Notes: generated by a model not told the origin, from the letters alone. 64,000 nucleotides of DNA from Sphingomonas hankookensis (GCF_028551275.1 NZ_CP117025.1:1111501-1175500); one strand, 5' to 3'; positions 1 to 8,767 are shown, counted from the stretch's first letter. Translations and numbers: made by a program.

Positions 1-1160
1 CATTCCTCCAGCGTGCGGCGGATCGCCGCGAACTCGTGGATCTGGACGATGTTGGTCAGCGTCGCCGCCACCGGCTCGACCGCGCGCGGGGCAGCGGCGG
101 CGGCGGAGGTGCTGGCGCGATCGAACACGATATCGTGCGCCTCGATCCGGTCGCCCATGCCCAGCAGCAGCGCGCGCTGGATCACATTTTCCAGCTCGCG
201 GGCATTGCCCGGCCAGTCGTGGCGGCCGAGCATCGCCAGCGCCTCGTCCGAAATCCACGGCAGCGTCGAACGCATGCCCGCATGGCGCACCACCATCGCG
301 GCAGCGAGCGCAGCGATGTCGCCCGGCCGGTCGGCCAGCGCGCGGGTGGTCAGCGGGAAGACGCTGAGGCGGTAGTAAAGATCGGCGCGGAAGCGGCCGG
401 CGGCGACTTCGTCCTGCAGGTCGCGATTGGCGCAGGCGACGACGCGGACATCGACCGCCTCGGCCTGGGTCGCGCCGATCGGCACGACTTCGCGTTCCTG
501 CAACACGCGCAGCAGCTTCGCCTGCAGCGGCAGCGGCATTTCCGCGATCTCGTCGAGCAGCAGCGTGCCGCCATGGGCCGCGCGGAAAAAGCCTTCGCCC
601 GCCGCACCCGCGCCGGTGAACGCGCCCTTCACATGGCCGAACAGCATCGCTTCGAGCATGGTTTCGGGCAGCGCCGCGCAGTTGATCGCGACGAACGGGC
701 CGTCGGCGCGGGCGCTTTCGGCGTGGATGGTGCGGGCCAGCACTTCCTTGCCGGTGCCGGTCGGGCCGTTGACCAGCACGGTGATGTCGGCGCCGGCGAC
801 GCGGCGGGCCAGCGCCTGAAGGGCCAGGCTTTCCGGATCGGCGGCGACCGCCTCGTGCCGGCCGCACAGCAGGGCTGCGGCAAAGGCATGGGCCAGTTCG
901 GTATCGGCATGCGAATAGGACAGGCGGGCCGGGCGGCCGTCCGCAAACGGCGTCGCGGCGGCGGGACCATCGGCCAGCACCAGCGTGCGCGCCGCGATCG
1001 GCGGCACTTCGCCTTCCATGACCAGGAACACGTCGTTCGGCCCCGGCTTCTGTCCGGCATTGGCCAGGGCGAAGCCCTGCGCACGCAGCGACGAAACCAG
1101 CGTGAACTTGGCGCCAAGCACGGCAGCGGATGGATAGATCGAGCGCATCGTTTCGGACAT
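1..1160 (-). CDS. Sigma-54-dependent flagellar transcription activator (FlbD/FleQ type), 3' end cut off by the window edge
   Basis: An AAA+ enhancer-binding protein that would remodel RNA polymerase-sigma-54 to open flagellar promoters. Reading the complement from ATG at 1160 gives an uninterrupted frame to position 1. The Walker A motif NGPTGTGKE, the sigma-54 contact loop GHVKGAFTGA (codons near 612-645) and the Walker B region GGTLLLDEIAEM are all present. The first ~120 residues look like a degenerate receiver: no phospho-acceptor aspartate is recognisable. The C-terminal helix-turn-helix lies beyond the left edge. It is divergent from the flagellin gene, and a TTGCCGGCAA palindrome sits about 20 bases upstream. 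Family membership is certain from GAFTGA; the flagellar role is inferred from context and from the sigma-54 promoters in this window. Confidence 0.9.
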   Translation of the reverse strand, partial: MSETMRSIYPSAAVLGAKFTLVSSLRAQGFALANAGQKPGPNDVFLVMEGEVPPIAARTLVLADGPAAATPFADGRPARLSYSHADTELAHAFAAALLCGRHEAVAADPESLALQALARRVAGADITVLVNGPTGTGKEVLARTIHAESARADGPFVAINCAALPETMLEAMLFGHVKGAFTGAGAAGEGFFRAAHGGTLLLDEIAEMPLPLQAKLLRVLQEREVVPIGATQAEAVDVRVVACANRDLQDEVAAGRFRADLYYRLSVFPLTTRALADRPGDIAALAAAMVVRHAGMRSTLPWISDEALAMLGRHDWPGNARELENVIQRALLLGMGDRIEAHDIVFDRASTSAAAAAPRAVEPVAATLTNIVQIHEFAAIRRTLEE

Positions 1161-1180
1161 TCCCCCTGAACGGCACCCTT

Positions 1181-1190
1181 TTGCCGGCAA
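1181..1190. promoter_or_regulatory. TTGCCGGCAA palindrome, candidate activator box
   Basis: A perfect 10-bp palindrome about 20 bases upstream of the sigma-54 activator start, in the divergent region shared with the flagellin gene. The half-sites CGGCAA/TTGCCG recur near 9429-9466 and 10653-10670 in other flagellar control regions. Its use as an FlbD-like site is inference. Confidence 0.35.
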
Positions 1191-1289
1191 ATGGTTAACG
1201 GCCGGTAAAATCCACCCCGATTCGGCTCTGTACTCCGCGTACGCCCTCGTGCGCGCGCGAGGGGCCGCAAAATGCCGGAACTTTTTTCC

Positions 1290-1316
1290 TTAACCCGGTC
1301 CGCTGCGTGCCGTTTC
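1290..1316 (+). promoter_or_regulatory. Candidate sigma-28 promoter of the flagellin gene
   Basis: TTAA, 15 bases, then GCCGTTTC. The enteric FliA consensus is TAAA-N15-GCCGATAA. The same GCCGTTTC with the same 15-base spacer and TAAA lies upstream of flgM on the other strand (8670-8696), which supports both calls. The implied leader to ATG 1394 is about 70 bases. Confidence 0.5.
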
Positions 1317-1393
1317 TCCGGGCAGCAGCTTCGATCCCGATCGCTTCAAGGGGGGACGCGGGGCGCTGGAAGTCAGACTGGAGGACACACCCA

Positions 1394-3385
1394 ATGACCG
1401 TTATCGGATCCAACATCGGATCGCTCCGCGCCGCCAACGCCTCGTCCGCTGCCAACGACGCCCTGAAGGCTTCGATGGAGCGCCTGTCGACCGGCAAGCG
1501 TATCAACTCGGCCAAGGACGACGCCGCCGGCCTCGCCATCGCCAGCCGCATGACCAGCCAGATCAAGACCATGGCAGTCGCCGCACGCAACGCGAACGAC
1601 GGCATCTCGATGGCGCAGACCGCCGAAGGCGCGCTGGGCGAAGTCACCAACATGCTGCAGCGCATGAAGGAACTGGCTGGGCAGGCGGCCAACGGCACGC
1701 TGGGTTCGGCGGAACGCAAGTCGCTCCAATCGGAAGTCGGTCAGCTGACCGCGCAGATCAACGACATCGCGAACAAGACCAACTTCAACGGCATCAACCT
1801 GCTCGACGGCACGGTGAAGGCCGTGACGCTGCAGACCGGTTCGCAGGCCGGCCAGACCACTTCGGTCAGCCTCACCAGCACCTCGGCCACCGCGCTCGGC
1901 CTGAACGGCTACCGTGTCGAAGGCCAGGCGACCACCGGCCGCATCAACGCCGCGTCCGTCGCGGTCGGCGACGTACAGTTCAACGGCAAGAACGCGCTCG
2001 GCACTGCCTTGACCACGGCTGACGCCGAAACGACCGCTGCCAGCATCAATGGCAACACCGGCCAGACCGGCGTGTCGGCCAAGGCATATAACACTCTGTC
2101 AGGCGGTCCGATCGCGGCGGGCGGCATCACCGCGACCGGCAGCCTGACCATCAAGGTCGGTGCGAACGCAGCCGTCGACATCACCGGCGCCAACGGCCAG
2201 GAACTGGTCGACAAGATCAACCGCGACGTGGGCGGCATCAGCGCGCAGCTCGACAGCGAAGGCAAGATCGTCCTGTCGAACGACACCGGAAAAACGATTG
2301 AAATCGCCGGTTCAGCAGCGGGCAAGGCGGGCTTCACCAACGGCACCTATGGCGGCTTCGTCGCCCTGCAGAGCTCGACCGGCGAAGCGATCGACATCAA
2401 GCGCAGCGCGACTGGCGCAGCGGCGAGCTTGACCGCGCTCGGCTTGAACGAAACCACCTCGAATGAAGGCGTAAAAGGTACCGCTGTCGGCGATACTGCA
2501 CTCTCCGTTACCGACGACGTGAAGATCAACGGCGTTGCCGTGGGTGCCTCGAACGACGCATCGGCCGCATCGAAGGCCGCCGCGATCAACGCCGTCAGCG
2601 ACAAGTCGGGTGTCACCGCAACCGCTACGACCAAGGCGACCGTTGCACTGGCAGCCGGGAAGATCGTTGCCTCCAACACCTTGGTTGTCAACGGTTCGAC
2701 GGTGACGCTTAGCGACTCGGACGGTGTTAGCGGTATGTCGATGTCGGACGTGGTGAAGAACATCAACGGTGCCGGCATCAGCGGCCTGGTCGCGTCGAGT
2801 GACGAGAAGGGCAACCTGATCCTCACCTCGTCGACCGGCAACGACATCACGCTGAAGGACGGCACCGGCGGTACCTCGGCGGGCTTGGTCATCGACATGA
2901 AGGGCGATGACGGCGGTGCCTCGACCGGCGCGATCGCCACCGGCCTGACCCTGCGTGGTCGTGTCGAGCTGAAGTCGGACACCGGTGCGGAAATCCGCGT
3001 CGAAGGTTCGGGCGGTCCGACCGGCTCGCTCGCCAAGGTCGGCCTGTCGGCCCAGGGCGGCTCGGCCGATACGGTCGGCGGCGCGCTGAACGTCTCGACC
3101 CAGGCGAATGCCGCGGTGGCGATGAACGCCATCGACAAGGCGCTCGACAAGGTCTCGGCGATCCGCGGCGACCTCGGTGCGGTGCAGAACCGTCTGCAGG
3201 TCACCGTCAACAACCTGACGACCACCTCGTCGAACCTGCAGGAAGCGCGCAGCCGCATCGAAGACACCGACTTCTCGGCGGAATCGACGGCGCTCGCCAA
3301 GGCGCAGATCCTCGGCCAGGCCTCGACCGCGATGCTGGCGCAGGCCAACCAGTCGCAGCAGGGCGTGCTGAAGCTGCTCGGCTAA
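1394..3385 (+). CDS. fliC: Flagellin, large variant (663 aa)
   Basis: Structural protein of the flagellar filament, exported by the flagellar type III system. The conserved N-terminal D0/D1 region is clear (about residues 1-140, with [20 protein letters not shown] and [20 protein letters not shown]). The matching C-terminal coiled region ends in [20 protein letters not shown]. At 663 residues it is much longer than the 270-500 typical of the class, because of a Thr/Ser/Gly/Ala-rich central domain (about 145-575) with repeated units resembling the flagellin hypervariable IN motif. ATG 1394 is chosen because GGAGG precedes it and the protein then begins in the usual flagellin way; an in-frame extension upstream has no such support. 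A strong hairpin follows at 3454. Confidence 0.95.
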   Translation: MTVIGSNIGSLRAANASSAANDALKASMERLSTGKRINSAKDDAAGLAIASRMTSQIKTMAVAARNANDGISMAQTAEGALGEVTNMLQRMKELAGQAANGTLGSAERKSLQSEVGQLTAQINDIANKTNFNGINLLDGTVKAVTLQTGSQAGQTTSVSLTSTSATALGLNGYRVEGQATTGRINAASVAVGDVQFNGKNALGTALTTADAETTAASINGNTGQTGVSAKAYNTLSGGPIAAGGITATGSLTIKVGANAAVDITGANGQELVDKINRDVGGISAQLDSEGKIVLSNDTGKTIEIAGSAAGKAGFTNGTYGGFVALQSSTGEAIDIKRSATGAAASLTALGLNETTSNEGVKGTAVGDTALSVTDDVKINGVAVGASNDASAASKAAAINAVSDKSGVTATATTKATVALAAGKIVASNTLVVNGSTVTLSDSDGVSGMSMSDVVKNINGAGISGLVASSDEKGNLILTSSTGNDITLKDGTGGTSAGLVIDMKGDDGGASTGAIATGLTLRGRVELKSDTGAEIRVEGSGGPTGSLAKVGLSAQGGSADTVGGALNVSTQANAAVAMNAIDKALDKVSAIRGDLGAVQNRLQVTVNNLTTTSSNLQEARSRIEDTDFSAESTALAKAQILGQASTAMLAQANQSQQGVLKLLG

Positions 3386-3453
3386 TCGGGCTCCGCCGCC
3401 GCCGTTCCCCCTTGATGAAGGCGGCGGCGGCGGGACTCCCGGCAACGGGCCAG

Positions 3454-3482
3454 CCCCCGGTGACCATCACGGTCACCGGGGG
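3454..3482 (+). terminator. Flagellin transcription terminator
   Basis: A perfect 12-bp stem (CCCCCGGTGACC / GGTCACCGGGGG) with a 5-base loop and a short T-run, 69 bases after the flagellin stop codon. Confidence 0.8.
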
Positions 3483-3569
3483 TTTCGGCGTTCCGGAGCA
3501 CGGCCGACAGACTCTATATATAGGGGCATCGACAGACGCGCCGCGGCCTGCACGTCGCGCAACCCCGAT

Positions 3570-3619
3570 CCTCCCCGCTCCGCGGGAGGGGGACCGTCCG
3601 CAGGACGGTGGAGGGGGGC
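3570..3619. repeat. Intergenic palindromic repeat (CTCCCC / ACCGTCC-GCA-GGACGGT type)
   Basis: Two adjacent hairpins, one with a 7-bp stem and GCA loop. It resembles a repeat common in alphaproteobacterial intergenic regions. Confidence 0.6.
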
Positions 3620-3705
3620 GTCCACGAACGCCCCGGCTTCCTTCGTATCCCTGCGAAGGCGCAAATCCGGAATGCAAGGCATTGCCCGTCCGGAAAAGCC
3701 TTGTC

Positions 3706-3791
3706 CGTATCCCCGCGTAGGCGGGGATCCAGAACCTCAAACGCAACGCCGGCGTCCAAAAACCCTGGCCCCCCGCCTGCGCGGGGGTACG
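3706..3791. repeat. Paired palindromic repeat, CGTATCCCCGCG family
   Basis: Two inverted copies of the GTA-CCCCGCG-x-AGGCGGGG unit facing each other about 50 bases apart (BIME-like). The family recurs at 8768, 21989, 39462, 41168, 43487, 46701 and 54512. Confidence 0.8.
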
Positions 3792-3887
3792 TCCCAAGAG
3801 CAACGGCAACGGGCTAGCCCACTTTCCTACAACCAACCCGCTACGCTAAACTCAACGTCCCGATCCTTCCCATCCGCCAACCTCCCA

Positions 3888-3929
3888 CGTCACCCCGGGC
3901 CAGACCCGGGGTCCCGCTTCTTCTTCTCC
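3888..3929. repeat. Single palindromic repeat, CGTCACCCCGG family
   Basis: One copy of the CGTCACCCCGGGC..ACCCGGGGTCCCGC unit followed by TTCTTCTTC. Related copies lie at 31760, 33502, 48291, 59741 and 61915. Confidence 0.75.
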
Positions 3930-3975
3930 GACCATCTCCGACCCACCACCCAACGCCCAACGCAAAACGCGCACG

Positions 3976-3995
3976 AGTGTGAACTTAGTGAACTT
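3976..3995. repeat. 20-base motif with tandem GTGAACTT, identical to the copy at 62637
   Basis: The sequence AGTGTGAACTTAGTGAACTT holds GTGAACTT twice, one base apart. The same 20 bases occur at 62637-62656. Function is unknown. Confidence 0.6.
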
Positions 3996-4003
3996 TGGCC
4001 ACG

Positions 4004-4022
4004 AAAAAGGGGCCGAACCCCT
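4004..4022 (-). terminator. Terminator of the slt-flhA-fliA operon
   Basis: Read on the minus strand: AGGGG-TTCGG-CCCCT followed by a run of T, 39 bases after the fliA stop. A short stem with a UUCG-type loop and U tract fits Rho-independent termination. Confidence 0.7.
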
Positions 4023-4060
4023 GGTCCGACCCCGCTCAAGCGTTTGGAAATAAAAGAAAA

Positions 4061-4807
4061 CTACCCCGAAGCTCGCGCCAACGCCCGTTTCAGCTTCTCA
4101 TGCGCCGCCTTCTTGATCTGGCAGATGCGCGCTGCGCCGACGCCCAGCACCTGCCCGATCTCCTCGAGGTTCAGTTCCTCGACATAATAAAGCTGGATCA
4201 CCTGCGCCTCCCGCTCGGGCAGCGCGGCGATCGCGGCGATCAGCGTGCTCCGCAACTCACCCTCGGCCAGCGCCTCGAACGCGTCGGGGCCGTCGTCCAT
4301 GAACCACGGCGCCTCGTCGGTATAGACGTCGTCGATCGAATCGAACTGCACCGACTGGACATCGGCATAATCGACCCGCAGCCGCCCCAGCGGCACGCCC
4401 AGCCGGTCGGCGATCTCCGCCGGCACCGGCGCGCGGCCCAGCTCCACCGTCAGGCTCGACACCGCCTTGGCATAGTCGCGCCGCCGCTTCATCGCCCCGC
4501 GGCTGATCGTCGCCTGTCGCCTGAGTTCGTCGATCATCGCCCCGCGCAGCCGGGTGGCGAGATACTGCTCGAACGTCACCGTGCCGCGATCCTCGAACAT
4601 CGGCACCGCCTCGACCAGCGCGACGAGGCCGACCTGCACCAGGTCCTCGACATCGACCATCGTGCTCATGTGACCATGGACGTGCCACGCGATCCGGCGG
4701 ACCAGCGGCAGGTGGCGGCGGACGATCGCGTCGCCGTCGTTCGGTTTCGCATGCCGGGTATAGACCGGCGTGCTCAGCTCGGGCTGGGGGAAGAAGGGGG
4801 CGTTCAT
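4061..4807 (-). CDS. fliA: RNA polymerase sigma-28 factor, flagellar
   Basis: Directs RNA polymerase to late flagellar promoters and is held in check by FlgM. At 248 residues it has the expected length. Region 2 is visible in VDVEDLVQVGLVALVEAV and FEQYLATRLRGAMIDELR (about residues 50-95), region 3 in SSLTVELGRAPVPAEIADRL, and region 4 as the C-terminal helix-turn-helix LNLEEIGQVLGVGAARICQI. Its ATG overlaps the flhA stop in ATGA, so the two are translationally coupled. It is the last gene of the slt-flhA-fliA operon, which has a sigma-54 promoter at its head. Likely targets in this window are fliC and flgM. Confidence 0.95.
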   Translation of the reverse strand: MNAPFFPQPELSTPVYTRHAKPNDGDAIVRRHLPLVRRIAWHVHGHMSTMVDVEDLVQVGLVALVEAVPMFEDRGTVTFEQYLATRLRGAMIDELRRQATISRGAMKRRRDYAKAVSSLTVELGRAPVPAEIADRLGVPLGRLRVDYADVQSVQFDSIDDVYTDEAPWFMDDGPDAFEALAEGELRSTLIAAIAALPEREAQVIQLYYVEELNLEEIGQVLGVGAARICQIKKAAHEKLKRALARASG

Positions 4808-6903
4808 GCTGCGATGGCCTCCGGGGCGCCGATGACGGCGACGACTTCGACTGCCTTGTCCTCGGGAACTTCGAAGAAGCTCATGACGGGGGTGTCGGGC
4901 AGGTAGGACTTGATCAGCTTGCGGATCGCGACGCGGATCGACGGCTGCACGACCAGCGCGAACGGCTTGGCCTCGGCCATCAGCGGCTGCGCAGCGTTGG
5001 TCAGCGCGTCGACGATGCGACGGCCCAGATCGGGTTCGATCGCGTGGCGGCGGCTGGGATCGTTCCGCATCGCCTGGCCCAGCAGCGCCTCCAGCTGCCC
5101 CTCGAGCGTCATCACCCGCAGCGGCTCGCGCACCCCGCACAGCTTCTGGATGATGAGGGCGCCCAGTTCCGGCCGGATCAGCTCGACGATCTCGTCGGCA
5201 TCCTGCGTCCGCTGGGCGACCACGACGATCGCGGCGGCGATACGGCGGAATTCCTTGAGCGTGATATTCTCGGCCAGCAGCGCGCGCAGCACCTGCGTCA
5301 GCGTGGTGAGCGTCAGCGGGTTGGGGCACAAAGCCGCCACCAGATTGGCGGCACGGTCCTTGAGGCCGTCGAGCAGCGCCTGCACCTCGTCCGGACCCAG
5401 CAGCTCGGTCGCATTGACGGTCAGCACATGGTTCAGGTGCGTGGCGATGACGGTCCCGGCATCGACCACCAGATAGCCGGCACCCGTCGCTGCATCGGCG
5501 TCGCCCGGCTGGATCCACACCGCGTCCAATCCGAAGGTCGGGTCCTTGGCGGTTTTGCCGTTCAGCATGCCGACCGCCTGGCCCGTGTCGAGCGCCAGCA
5601 TCTCGGTCGCCGACGCCATGTCCTCGCCGACGACCACGCCGCCGATCGAGATGCGATAGGTGTAGGGGGCGAGGTTGATATCGTCGCGCACCTTCACCTG
5701 CGGCACGACGAAGCCCAGTTCCTTGGACAGCTGGCGGCGGACCCCGGTGATCCGGCTCATCAGCGGCGCGCCCTTGCGCTCGTCGACCAGCGGCACCAGG
5801 CCATAGCCGATGTCGAGCATGATGTGGCAGGTGTCGGCCACTTCCTCCCAGCAGATCTTCGACAGGTCGGCTGCTTCGGGCAGCGCCTCGACCGGCGGCG
5901 GGGGCGGGGGGGCGTTCTTGATCTTGCCCAGTTTCCACGATGCGAAGCCCGCAATGCCGGCGGCGGGCGCCAGCACGAGGAACGGCATCCCCGGCAGCAT
6001 CGCCAGCAGCCCCAGGATACCGGCGACCGGCGCCCAGGTGCGGTGCGACGCGAACTGCGTCCCGATCTGGCCGGCCAGATCCTGCGAAGACGTGGAGGTG
6101 ACGCGGGTAACGATGGCGGCGGCGGCGATCGACAGCAGCAGCGAGGGGACCTGCGCGACCAGCGCGTCGCCGATCGCGAGCAGGACATAGGTCTGCGCCG
6201 CTTCGCCGACCGCCATCTGGTGGCTGACGACGCCGAGGATCAGGCCGCCGACGATGTTGATCGCGAGGATCAGCAGGCCGGCGACCGCGTCGCCCTTCAC
6301 GAACTTCGACGAACCGTCCATCGCGCCGTAGAAATCGGCTTCGGCGCCGGTCTCGATCCGCTTGTTGCGGGCTTCGTCGGGGGTGATCAGGCCGGCGTTC
6401 AGGTCGGCGTCGATCGCCATCTGCTTGCCGGGCAGGGCGTCGAGGGTGAAGCGCGCCGAGACTTCGGACACGCGGCCCGCACCCTTGGTCACCACGATCA
6501 TGTTGATGATGATCAGGATCGAGAAGACGAAGAGGCCGACGACATAGTCGCCACCGATCAGGAACGTCCCGAACGCCTCGATGACATGGCCCGCCGCCGC
6601 TTCGCCTTCATGCCCGTGCACCAGCACGACGCGGGTCGACGCGACGTTGAGGCCCAAGCGGAACAGCGTCGCGAACAGCAGCACGGTCGGGAAGGCGGAG
6701 AAGTCGAGCGGCTTCTGCGCATTCAATGCGACCATCAACACCGCGATCGAGATCATGATGTTCATGACGAAGAAGATGTCGAGCATGAACGCCGGGATCG
6801 GCACGACCATCAGCAGGACGAGCAGCAGGATCGCGGCGGGCAGCGCCGACCCGCGCATCGCGGGCAACAGGCTCTTGGGATTGCTCAGGATCGCCTGCAT
6901 CAC
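4804..6903 (-). CDS. flhA: Flagellar type III export gate protein FlhA
   Basis: Inner-membrane component of the flagellar export gate that couples proton flow to export and docks chaperone-substrate complexes. Length 699 residues, normal for the family. The N-terminal half has about eight membrane segments and the conserved cytoplasmic stretches FRLGLNVASTRVVLVHG and GAMDGSSKFVKGDAVAG; the C-terminal cytoplasmic domain begins near residue 345. ATGA overlaps join it to slt upstream and fliA downstream. FliA right after FlhA resembles many polar flagellar loci, except that FlhF and FlhG are not seen here. Confidence 0.97.
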   Translation of the reverse strand: MMQAILSNPKSLLPAMRGSALPAAILLLVLLMVVPIPAFMLDIFFVMNIMISIAVLMVALNAQKPLDFSAFPTVLLFATLFRLGLNVASTRVVLVHGHEGEAAAGHVIEAFGTFLIGGDYVVGLFVFSILIIINMIVVTKGAGRVSEVSARFTLDALPGKQMAIDADLNAGLITPDEARNKRIETGAEADFYGAMDGSSKFVKGDAVAGLLILAINIVGGLILGVVSHQMAVGEAAQTYVLLAIGDALVAQVPSLLLSIAAAAIVTRVTSTSSQDLAGQIGTQFASHRTWAPVAGILGLLAMLPGMPFLVLAPAAGIAGFASWKLGKIKNAPPPPPPVEALPEAADLSKICWEEVADTCHIMLDIGYGLVPLVDERKGAPLMSRITGVRRQLSKELGFVVPQVKVRDDINLAPYTYRISIGGVVVGEDMASATEMLALDTGQAVGMLNGKTAKDPTFGLDAVWIQPGDADAATGAGYLVVDAGTVIATHLNHVLTVNATELLGPDEVQALLDGLKDRAANLVAALCPNPLTLTTLTQVLRALLAENITLKEFRRIAAAIVVVAQRTQDADEIVELIRPELGALIIQKLCGVREPLRVMTLEGQLEALLGQAMRNDPSRRHAIEPDLGRRIVDALTNAAQPLMAEAKPFALVVQPSIRVAIRKLIKSYLPDTPVMSFFEVPEDKAVEVVAVIGAPEAIAA

Positions 6904-7808
6904 GCGTTACCCAGATTGGCGAGGATCGAATAGGCGAGGCGCGCCGATTCAGGGGTCGGGCGGTAGAGCGAGGCCATCTGCACCTGAGGCGTCGTCGCGT
7001 CGCCGCTGCGGCTGCGCACGACGTTCAGATTGGCCAGCGTCGTCGCCAGCCACGCCTCGTCATTGCCCTGCGCCTCGTTGCCGAGGATGACGTCGCCGTC
7101 GAAGCCGTTCATCATCACCGCCGGCTGCATCCGGTTGACCGGAAAGCCGCCCATCATGTCGCCCATGTCGACGCCGCTGCCGCCGCCGGCCCTCGCGCCG
7201 CGGTCCAGCTTGGTCGCCATCTTGTCATAGATTTCGGCGAGCGAGCGCGGCTGGCCGCCGGCGCCGTAGAAGATGGTCCGGTTCGCGCGGGCGGCGGCGG
7301 GGAACATGCCGGCGGCCGAACGGTCGGGATTGCTCTGCATCGTCGTCAGGAACTGGCGCGCACCGCCCAGCCCCAGGAAATGCGCCATGTACAGGTCGGT
7401 GCCGGTGGCGGAGCGGCCCAGCGCGGTCTCCAGCGCGGCCTTGTTGTCGGCGGCATGCTCTGCGGCCATCAGCGACGATGCCTGCGGGTCGTTGCGCAGG
7501 TTCAGGATCGCGCGGCGGGCGGCCGGATCGGCGACATAGTAACGGCCGTTGCTGCCCTGGCGGATGCTGTCGGATGCCCAGCCCATGCCGTGTTCGGCGC
7601 CATGTGCCTTCACCACGCCCAGCCAGCTTTGTTCGACGAACTGGTACAGCCCGGTGGCCGACGACGTCCCGGCACGCGCATTGGCCTGCAGGCCGCTTTC
7701 GACCTGCGCCTGGCCCAGCAGGTAATTGAAATCGACACCGGTCCGCGCGCTCGCCTTCGCGATCGCGCTATGGACATAGGATCGGGCTTCTACCGGAACG
7801 ACACTCAT
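6900..7808 (-). CDS. Flagellar lytic transglycosylase (SltF-like)
   Basis: A lysozyme-like SLT-fold protein of 302 residues. The segment FNYLLGQAQVESGLQANARA carries the presumed catalytic glutamate (E37), and GLYQFVEQSWL fits the family's GLMQ-type motif. The C-terminal ~120 residues are low in recognisable domains. No obvious signal peptide is present, so export by the flagellar route, or a missed N-terminus, should be considered. It is first in the operon with flhA and fliA, 28 bases downstream of the predicted start of a sigma-54 promoter. FlgJ in this genome lacks a muramidase domain, so this enzyme is the likely opener of peptidoglycan for the rod. Confidence 0.8.
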   Translation of the reverse strand: MSVVPVEARSYVHSAIAKASARTGVDFNYLLGQAQVESGLQANARAGTSSATGLYQFVEQSWLGVVKAHGAEHGMGWASDSIRQGSNGRYYVADPAARRAILNLRNDPQASSLMAAEHAADNKAALETALGRSATGTDLYMAHFLGLGGARQFLTTMQSNPDRSAAGMFPAAARANRTIFYGAGGQPRSLAEIYDKMATKLDRGARAGGGSGVDMGDMMGGFPVNRMQPAVMMNGFDGDVILGNEAQGNDEAWLATTLANLNVVRSRSGDATTPQVQMASLYRPTPESARLAYSILANLGNA

Positions 7809-7847
7809 CGGGCTGTACTTCGCTTCCCCTGTTCAGGAGCGAGAAAA

Positions 7848-7862
7848 GCAAGCGGCGTGCCA
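7848..7862 (-). promoter_or_regulatory. Sigma-54 promoter of slt-flhA-fliA
   Basis: On the minus strand, TGGCACG-CCGC-TTGC matches the -24/-12 consensus exactly. The predicted transcript start is near 7836, leaving a 28-base leader to ATG 7808. Confidence 0.8.
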
Positions 7863-7898
7863 GTTTGGGATCGGGTGCGCAGTCAGGCTCGCCACGAG

Positions 7899-7981
7899 CG
7901 TCATCCCGGCGAAGGCTGGGATCTCCCGGTTGCAGCGCGGGACAGGAACCGCAGCAGACCCCAGCCTGCGCTGGGGTCACG
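7899..7981. repeat. Paired palindromic repeat, variant family (CGTCATCCCGGCGAAGGCTGGGAT)
   Basis: Two facing arms, CATCCCGGCGAAGGCTGGGAT and ACCCCAGCCTGCGCTGGGGT, about 35 bases apart between flgN-like and slt. A related copy lies at 29417-29498. Confidence 0.6.
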
Positions 7982-8002
7982 CTTTGGAGAGCGGGAACGA
8001 AC

Positions 8003-8341
8003 CTACCGATACGCCGCCGCAGCCATGCGCTGCGGGGTGCCGGCAATTCCCGGCCGGTAGGCCGGCAAACCGCCGCCGGCCAGCTGGTCGATCCGCCGGC
8101 GGACATTGGCCGCCATCAGGTTGACGTAGATGCGGGCGGTCTCGTTCAGCCGCTGCGCCTCGCGCGCCAGCGTCTCCAGCTCGGCGTCGAGCGGCAGGTC
8201 GTCATTGGCGGCGACCGCCTCGATCCCCTGCAATTTCATTGCGGTGGCGGTCTCCAGCGCGATGATGTCGTTGGCCTGCAACGCCGCGATCTCGGCATGC
8301 AGGCTGTCGATGATCTGGATCAGCGCATCACGCCGGTTCAT
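8003..8341 (-). CDS. FlgN-like flagellar export chaperone (112 aa)
   Basis: A small, mostly alpha-helical protein. It probably binds hook-associated proteins FlgK and FlgL before export, judged by size, helical heptads (ALIQIIDSLHAEIAALQAND; LETLAREAQRLNETARIYV) and position just downstream of flgM, the usual arrangement. Sequence conservation in FlgN is weak, so the call relies on context. It overlaps flgM by 14 bases. The arginine-rich tail ends shortly before the repeat at 7899. Confidence 0.6.
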   Translation of the reverse strand: MNRRDALIQIIDSLHAEIAALQANDIIALETATAMKLQGIEAVAANDDLPLDAELETLAREAQRLNETARIYVNLMAANVRRRIDQLAGGGLPAYRPGIAGTPQRMAAAAYR

Positions 8342-8636
8342 TGCTGTTCCAATCGAGTTTCAGGGCGATGAGCCGGTCGGCGATGGTGGCGGGCGACAGG
8401 GGGAAGCGTCCTTCGGAAATCGCCTTGCGGATCGTCGCGACGCGGTCGGTATCGACCGGCGGCGACGACGCCATCGCCTGCGCGGTGGTCCCGCCGGACA
8501 GCAGCGCCACGCCGCTCTTGGGCGCGCCCGTATCCTGCGGCGCTTGTGCCGTTTCCGTGCGTGCCTGCCCCTCGGTCCGCGCGACACCGCGCCCACCGAT
8601 CGACGTAACCAGCCTTGATCCGACAGAATCCACCAT
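8328..8636 (-). CDS. flgM: Anti-sigma-28 factor FlgM
   Basis: Binds and inhibits FliA until the hook-basal body is finished, then is exported. The C-terminal segment RVATIRKAISEGRFPLSPAT followed by IADRLIAL matches the FlgM sigma-binding helices; the N-terminal half is Thr/Gln/Ala-rich and disordered, as in the family. ATG 8636 gives 102 residues and has AAGGAC in front; a GTG at 8651 would add five residues. A sigma-28-like promoter lies at 8670-8696, fitting FliA-driven feedback expression. Confidence 0.85.
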   Translation of the reverse strand: MVDSVGSRLVTSIGGRGVARTEGQARTETAQAPQDTGAPKSGVALLSGGTTAQAMASSPPVDTDRVATIRKAISEGRFPLSPATIADRLIALKLDWNSNEPA

Positions 8637-8669
8637 GTCCCCGTCCTTCACGAACTGCTGACATGAGGA

Positions 8670-8696
8670 GAAACGGCGGCACCGGCGACTTCTTTA
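8670..8696 (-). promoter_or_regulatory. Candidate sigma-28 promoter of flgM
   Basis: On the minus strand: TAAA, 15 bases, GCCGTTTC. The -10-like octamer and spacing match the fliC candidate at 1290-1316. The predicted start is about 25 bases before the flgM ATG. Confidence 0.5.
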
Positions 8697-8767
8697 GCAA
8701 AAATTACTGGGGGGTTATTTTTTCGGATTTCATGGGGGCGGGAACGCCCACCGGTCCGCATTTGAGC

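Larger units (their letters stand above)
3386..4060. other. 675-base intergenic region between fliC and fliA, terminators and repeats only
   Basis: Convergent region with no convincing gene. It holds the flagellin terminator, several palindromic repeats (3570-3619, a degenerate unit near 3625-3665, 3706-3791, 3888-3929), the 20-base direct-repeat motif at 3976-3995 and the fliA terminator. Short open frames across it are made of repeat sequence. Confidence 0.8.

Noticed and set aside
36..1169. Open frame of 377 codons on the plus strand at the left edge
   Set aside because: The complementary strand carries a complete sigma-54 activator frame with Walker A and GAFTGA motifs; the plus frame has no motif.
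3995..4906. Open frame of 303 codons on the plus strand opposite fliA
   Set aside because: Antisense to fliA and starting in its terminator; no domain.
5044..6933. Open frame of 629 codons on the plus strand opposite flhA
   Set aside because: FlhA on the minus strand is complete and conserved; the plus frame is His/Arg/Asp-rich noise.
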